Shown: in pieces, positions 61,392 through 64,000 of the stretch
Numbering within the stretch: the first letter of the stretch is position 1
Layout of the letters: each line of letters starts with the position of its first letter
Assembly: GCF_900106565.1 (NCBI RefSeq)
Contig: NZ_FNNJ01000002.1
Coordinates: 1-64,000, forward strand
Length of the DNA: 64,000 bases
Source of the DNA: Lutibacter oricola
Lineage (GTDB): Bacteria; Bacteroidota; Bacteroidia; Flavobacteriales; Flavobacteriaceae
Direction of reading: 5' to 3'
Position numbers and translations under genes: made by a program
The notes under the pieces: generated by a model
The model's input: the letters and a program-made list of their open reading frames with translations, nothing else
The model's database searches: none
What the model was told of the DNA's origin: nothing

Positions 61392-62249
61392 ATGGACGAA
61401 ACACCAAAACTAACACTTGAAGATTTTGAAAAAGCTACTTCAAATAAAGAACTGTTAGCTATTATTAAAGAAAAAAATATGCCAATTGATAAGGTTTATA
61501 AAAAACTTTTTTATCAAGAGGAACTTAGAAAACTTCAGATAGAGCTAGTAAAACTTCAACAATGGATTTCAAAAAATAATAAAAGAGTAGCTATTATTTT
61601 TGAAGGAAGAGATGCTGCAGGAAAAGGAGGAAACATCCGTCGTTTTGCAGAGCATTTAAATCCACGTTCTATGCGTTTAGTTGCACTTAATAAACCAACT
61701 GAGGTTGAAAGAGGACAATGGTATTTTAGACGTTATATTAAAGAATTGCCAAATCCGGGTGAAATAGTGTTTTTTGATAGAAGTTGGTATAATAGAGCGG
61801 TTGTAGAGCCTGTTATGGGCTTTTGTACAGAGAGTCAGTATAATAATTTTATGGTTCAAGTTCCAGAATTTGAACATATGCTGTACGAAGATGGATTGGT
61901 GTTGATTAAGTTTTGGTTTTCAATATCTAAAGATGAACAACTGTCTAGATTTAATGCTAGATTAGAAACACCTTTAAAACGTTGGAAATTTAGCCCAGTT
62001 GATAGAGAAGGGCAAAAATTATGGGATAAATATTCGCATTACAAAGAGCAAATGTTTAGCAAAACTCATACAAGTTATAGCCCTTGGATTACTGTAAGAG
62101 CAAACGACAAAAAAATAGCAAGATTAGAATGTATACGCTATGTACTTTCTAAATTTGAATATGATGGAAAAGACAAGGCATTAACTACATTATTGCCAGA
62201 TCCAAACATTATTACAAGATATTACCGATCATCAAGACAAATAGATTAA
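61392..62249 (+). CDS. ppk2: Polyphosphate kinase 2 family protein (first copy)
   Basis: A 285-residue soluble PPK2 enzyme. Walker A GRDAAGKGG is at 72-80, the catalytic / Walker B block is FFDRSWYNRAVVEPVM, and the lid region has ETPLKRWKFSPVDREG. PPK2 proteins transfer phosphate between polyphosphate and nucleoside mono- or diphosphates. Class I members phosphorylate NDPs; the single-domain length fits this class. It starts 3 nt after the safE-like gene and ends 2 nt before a second PPK2. Confidence 0.92.
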   Translation: MDETPKLTLEDFEKATSNKELLAIIKEKNMPIDKVYKKLFYQEELRKLQIELVKLQQWISKNNKRVAIIFEGRDAAGKGGNIRRFAEHLNPRSMRLVALNKPTEVERGQWYFRRYIKELPNPGEIVFFDRSWYNRAVVEPVMGFCTESQYNNFMVQVPEFEHMLYEDGLVLIKFWFSISKDEQLSRFNARLETPLKRWKFSPVDREGQKLWDKYSHYKEQMFSKTHTSYSPWITVRANDKKIARLECIRYVLSKFEYDGKDKALTTLLPDPNIITRYYRSSRQID

Positions 62250-62251
62250 TT

Positions 62252-63043
62252 ATGCACGAAGAGTTTAAATTAACAGAAGACGGTGTTAAAATATTAAACA
62301 CCAATAAGGGATTAACTGCATTATTATCTAAAGAACCTTATAATTTAGAAAAAGCAGTTAGGTATGTAAATTACGAAAAACGCTTAAAAAAATTACAAGT
62401 AGAGCTTATTAGAATGCAATCTTGGGCAATAGAAAAAGATGAACGTATTATTGTTTTGTTTGAAGGTAGAGATGCTGCAGGTAAAGGTGGTGCAATTAGA
62501 CGTATTACAGAGCGTATGAATCCTCGTCATTTACGTATTGTTGCTTTGCCAAAACCAACAGAAGACGAGCGTTCTCAATGGTATTTTCAACGTTATGTTC
62601 AACAATTTCCAAAAGCAGGAGAAATTGTTTTTTTTGATAGAAGTTGGTATAATAGGGCAGTAGTAGAACCTGTAATGGGTTTTTGTACAGAAACCGAACA
62701 CGAGATTTTTATGAATCAAGTGAATGATTTTGAACGTATGATAACTGAATCTGGTATAAGATTGGTTAAGATATATATGTCAATTTCAAAGCGAGAACAA
62801 GCTAAACGATTTTTAGAAATTAAATCGAATCCATTAAAGCAATGGAAAATGACAAAGGTTGATGAAATGGCTCAAGAATTATGGGATAAATACACAGCCT
62901 ATAAAAATAAAATGTTCGAAAAAACTAAAGAAGGTGCCGTGCCTTGGAAAATTATAAAAGCGAATAGAAAAACTTTTGCAAGGGTTAATGTTATTAACCA
63001 TATTTTAAAAAGTATACCTTACGATAAGAATAAAGAGATATAA
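62252..63043 (+). CDS. ppk2: Polyphosphate kinase 2 family protein (second copy)
   Basis: 263 residues, a clear paralogue of the preceding gene with the same Walker A position (GRDAAGKGG at 72-80) and an almost identical FFDRSWYNRAVVEPVMGF block. The lid differs (KSNPLKQWKMTKVDEMA), so nucleotide preference may differ (for example AMP/ADP or GMP/GDP). It ends in a strong bidirectional terminator. Confidence 0.92.
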   Translation: MHEEFKLTEDGVKILNTNKGLTALLSKEPYNLEKAVRYVNYEKRLKKLQVELIRMQSWAIEKDERIIVLFEGRDAAGKGGAIRRITERMNPRHLRIVALPKPTEDERSQWYFQRYVQQFPKAGEIVFFDRSWYNRAVVEPVMGFCTETEHEIFMNQVNDFERMITESGIRLVKIYMSISKREQAKRFLEIKSNPLKQWKMTKVDEMAQELWDKYTAYKNKMFEKTKEGAVPWKIIKANRKTFARVNVINHILKSIPYDKNKEI

Positions 63044-63073
63044 AAAAAGCCTCCAATTTTGGAGGCTTTTTTT
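63042..63073. terminator. Bidirectional terminator between ppk2 and secA
   Basis: GCCTCC / GGAGGC core (63049-63054 with 63061-63066), flanked by seven A on one side and seven T on the other. Confidence 0.93.
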
Positions 63074-63093
63074 ATATCAATATGTAATAAGTT

Positions 63094-64000
63094 TTAATCT
63101 TCAGCTAAAACCCATTCTCCTTTATTAATTAAAGGTATAGCTTGTTTGTATTTAAGCATTTTAGTTTCTCCGCTCATTACATTTTTAATAGTAATAACTT
63201 CGTTTCTACCAATTTTACGCTCGGTTCTAACAATAGTTTCTACAACTTGTGGTTGTTGAGTTTGGTTAGTTTCAGTAGCTTCAGTAGTATTTTTGTAATC
63301 TTCTTTACTTAATTGAACTTTATCTCTTTTTTGCTCTCTTGCTTGAGAAACTTGATTAGCATCTTGCGATGGTAATTCACCTTTGAATAAGAATGATAAC
63401 ACATCTTTATTTACAGTATCTAACATGTTATTAAATAATTCAAAAGATTCAAATTTATAAATTAATAAAGGATCTTTTTGCTCGTAAGTTGCATTTTGAA
63501 CAGATTGCTTTAACTCATCCATTTGACGTAAATGATCTTTCCAAGTATCGTCAATAATAGCAAGTGTAATATTCTTTTCAAAATCTGTAACTAGTTCTTT
63601 ACCTTGAGATTCGTAAGCTTCTTTTAAGTTTGTTACAACTTTTAATTCTTTAGTTCCATCTGTAAAAGGAACAACAATACGCTCGTATCTATCTCCTTGT
63701 GTTTCGTAAACATCTTTAATTACAGGGAAAGCAGCTTCTGCACTACGCTCTAATTTTGCTTTGTAGTGTTTATAAACAACATCAAATAATTGATCAATTA
63801 ATTCTTTTTCAGAAAGTGATTTAAATTCTTCTTCAGTAAAAGGAGAACTTGTAGAAGAGAAACGAATTAATTCAAATTCAAAATTAGTATAATCATCTGT
63901 TGGTTTGTTTTCTTTAACTAACACATCGCAAGTATCATAAACCATGTTTAAAATATCTACTTGTAATCTATCTCCATCTAAAGCGTGTCTTCTACGTTTG
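63094..64000 (-). CDS. secA: SecA preprotein translocase ATPase, C-terminal part (gene runs off the right edge)
   Basis: Drives proteins through SecYEG. Only the C-terminal ~300 residues are in the window. The frame stays open to base 64000 upstream of the internal Met at 63945, reading RRRHALDGDRLQVDILNMVYD, and includes the helical scaffold / wing region with DDTWKDHLRQMDELKQSV and YEQKDPLLIYKFESFELFNNM. The Cys-rich zinc tail of many SecA proteins is absent; the end is ...PLINKGEWVLAED, as in other Bacteroidota. Confidence 0.95.
   Translation of the reverse strand, partial: KRRRHALDGDRLQVDILNMVYDTCDVLVKENKPTDDYTNFEFELIRFSSTSSPFTEEEFKSLSEKELIDQLFDVVYKHYKAKLERSAEAAFPVIKDVYETQGDRYERIVVPFTDGTKELKVVTNLKEAYESQGKELVTDFEKNITLAIIDDTWKDHLRQMDELKQSVQNATYEQKDPLLIYKFESFELFNNMLDTVNKDVLSFLFKGELPSQDANQVSQAREQKRDKVQLSKEDYKNTTEATETNQTQQPQVVETIVRTERKIGRNEVITIKNVMSGETKMLKYKQAIPLINKGEWVLAED

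Noticed and set aside
61392..63043. Thymidylate or nucleoside kinase
   Set aside because: The EGRDAAGKGG Walker motif with FFDRSWYNRAVVEPVM is specific to PPK2.

Overview
This is an AT-rich chromosomal window from a Bacteroidota bacterium, almost certainly a member of the Flavobacteriaceae. The evidence is a SusC/SusD polysaccharide utilization locus with a one-protein hybrid two-component regulator, a split transketolase, a fused CcoN-CcoO oxidase subunit, START-like and DUF3822 proteins typical of flavobacteria, near absence of Shine-Dalgarno sequences, and promoters of the Bacteroidota type (TTTG / TAnnTTTG). The genus cannot be fixed from this sequence. No insertion sequence, phage, integrase or CRISPR array is visible.

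Region 1 (1-3281) is pentose catabolism: the end of xylose isomerase, a small transaldolase and transketolase as two separate genes. A 16-bp hairpin follows xylA, and a dispersed-repeat-like palindrome lies between the transketolase halves.

Region 2 (3481-28913) is a xylan / arabinoxylan utilization locus. It holds a large uncharacterised DUF5060 glycosidase-like protein, an HTCS regulator, then a long plus-strand operon: GH3 with a PA14 insert, SusC, SusD, a surface glycan-binding lipoprotein with two CBM4/9-like repeats, a GH10 xylanase, GH43, a secreted lipocalin-like/xylose-isomerase-like TIM-barrel fusion and a CE7 acetyl-xylan esterase. A convergent minus-strand operon adds a second GH10 lipoprotein, an inner-membrane GPH sugar symporter and a cytoplasmic GH43. 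Together they would bind xylan at the surface, cut it, import oligomers, release xylose and arabinose, and feed Region 1.

Region 3 (29286-47338) is housekeeping: tRNA-CAT, a START-like protein, a class IV aminotransferase, YqgE, an HU-type protein behind a 20-bp-period repeat, fmt, recQ, a nucleotide-kinase-like ATPase, a DUF493 protein, a periplasmic foldase cluster (two parvulin-type PPIases flanking a lipoprotein without a PPIase domain), MoxR, RsmD, DUF3822, a RecD-like helicase, a FIST-sensor/histidine-kinase pair and YbaB.

Region 4 (47332-51910) holds oligopeptidase B and an adjacent pair of PLP enzymes that fits the first two steps of sulfonolipid (capnine) synthesis.

Region 5 (51984-63043) is a microaerobic respiration block: a Crp/Fnr-type regulator divergent from ccoI, then ccoS-ccoNO-ccoQ-ccoP, ccoG-ccoH-safE-like and two tandem PPK2 genes. 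The two promoter regions in front of ccoI and ccoS carry almost the same 14-bp dyad at almost the same distance from the same -7 element, which suggests an Fnr-type operator. The window ends inside secA (minus strand).
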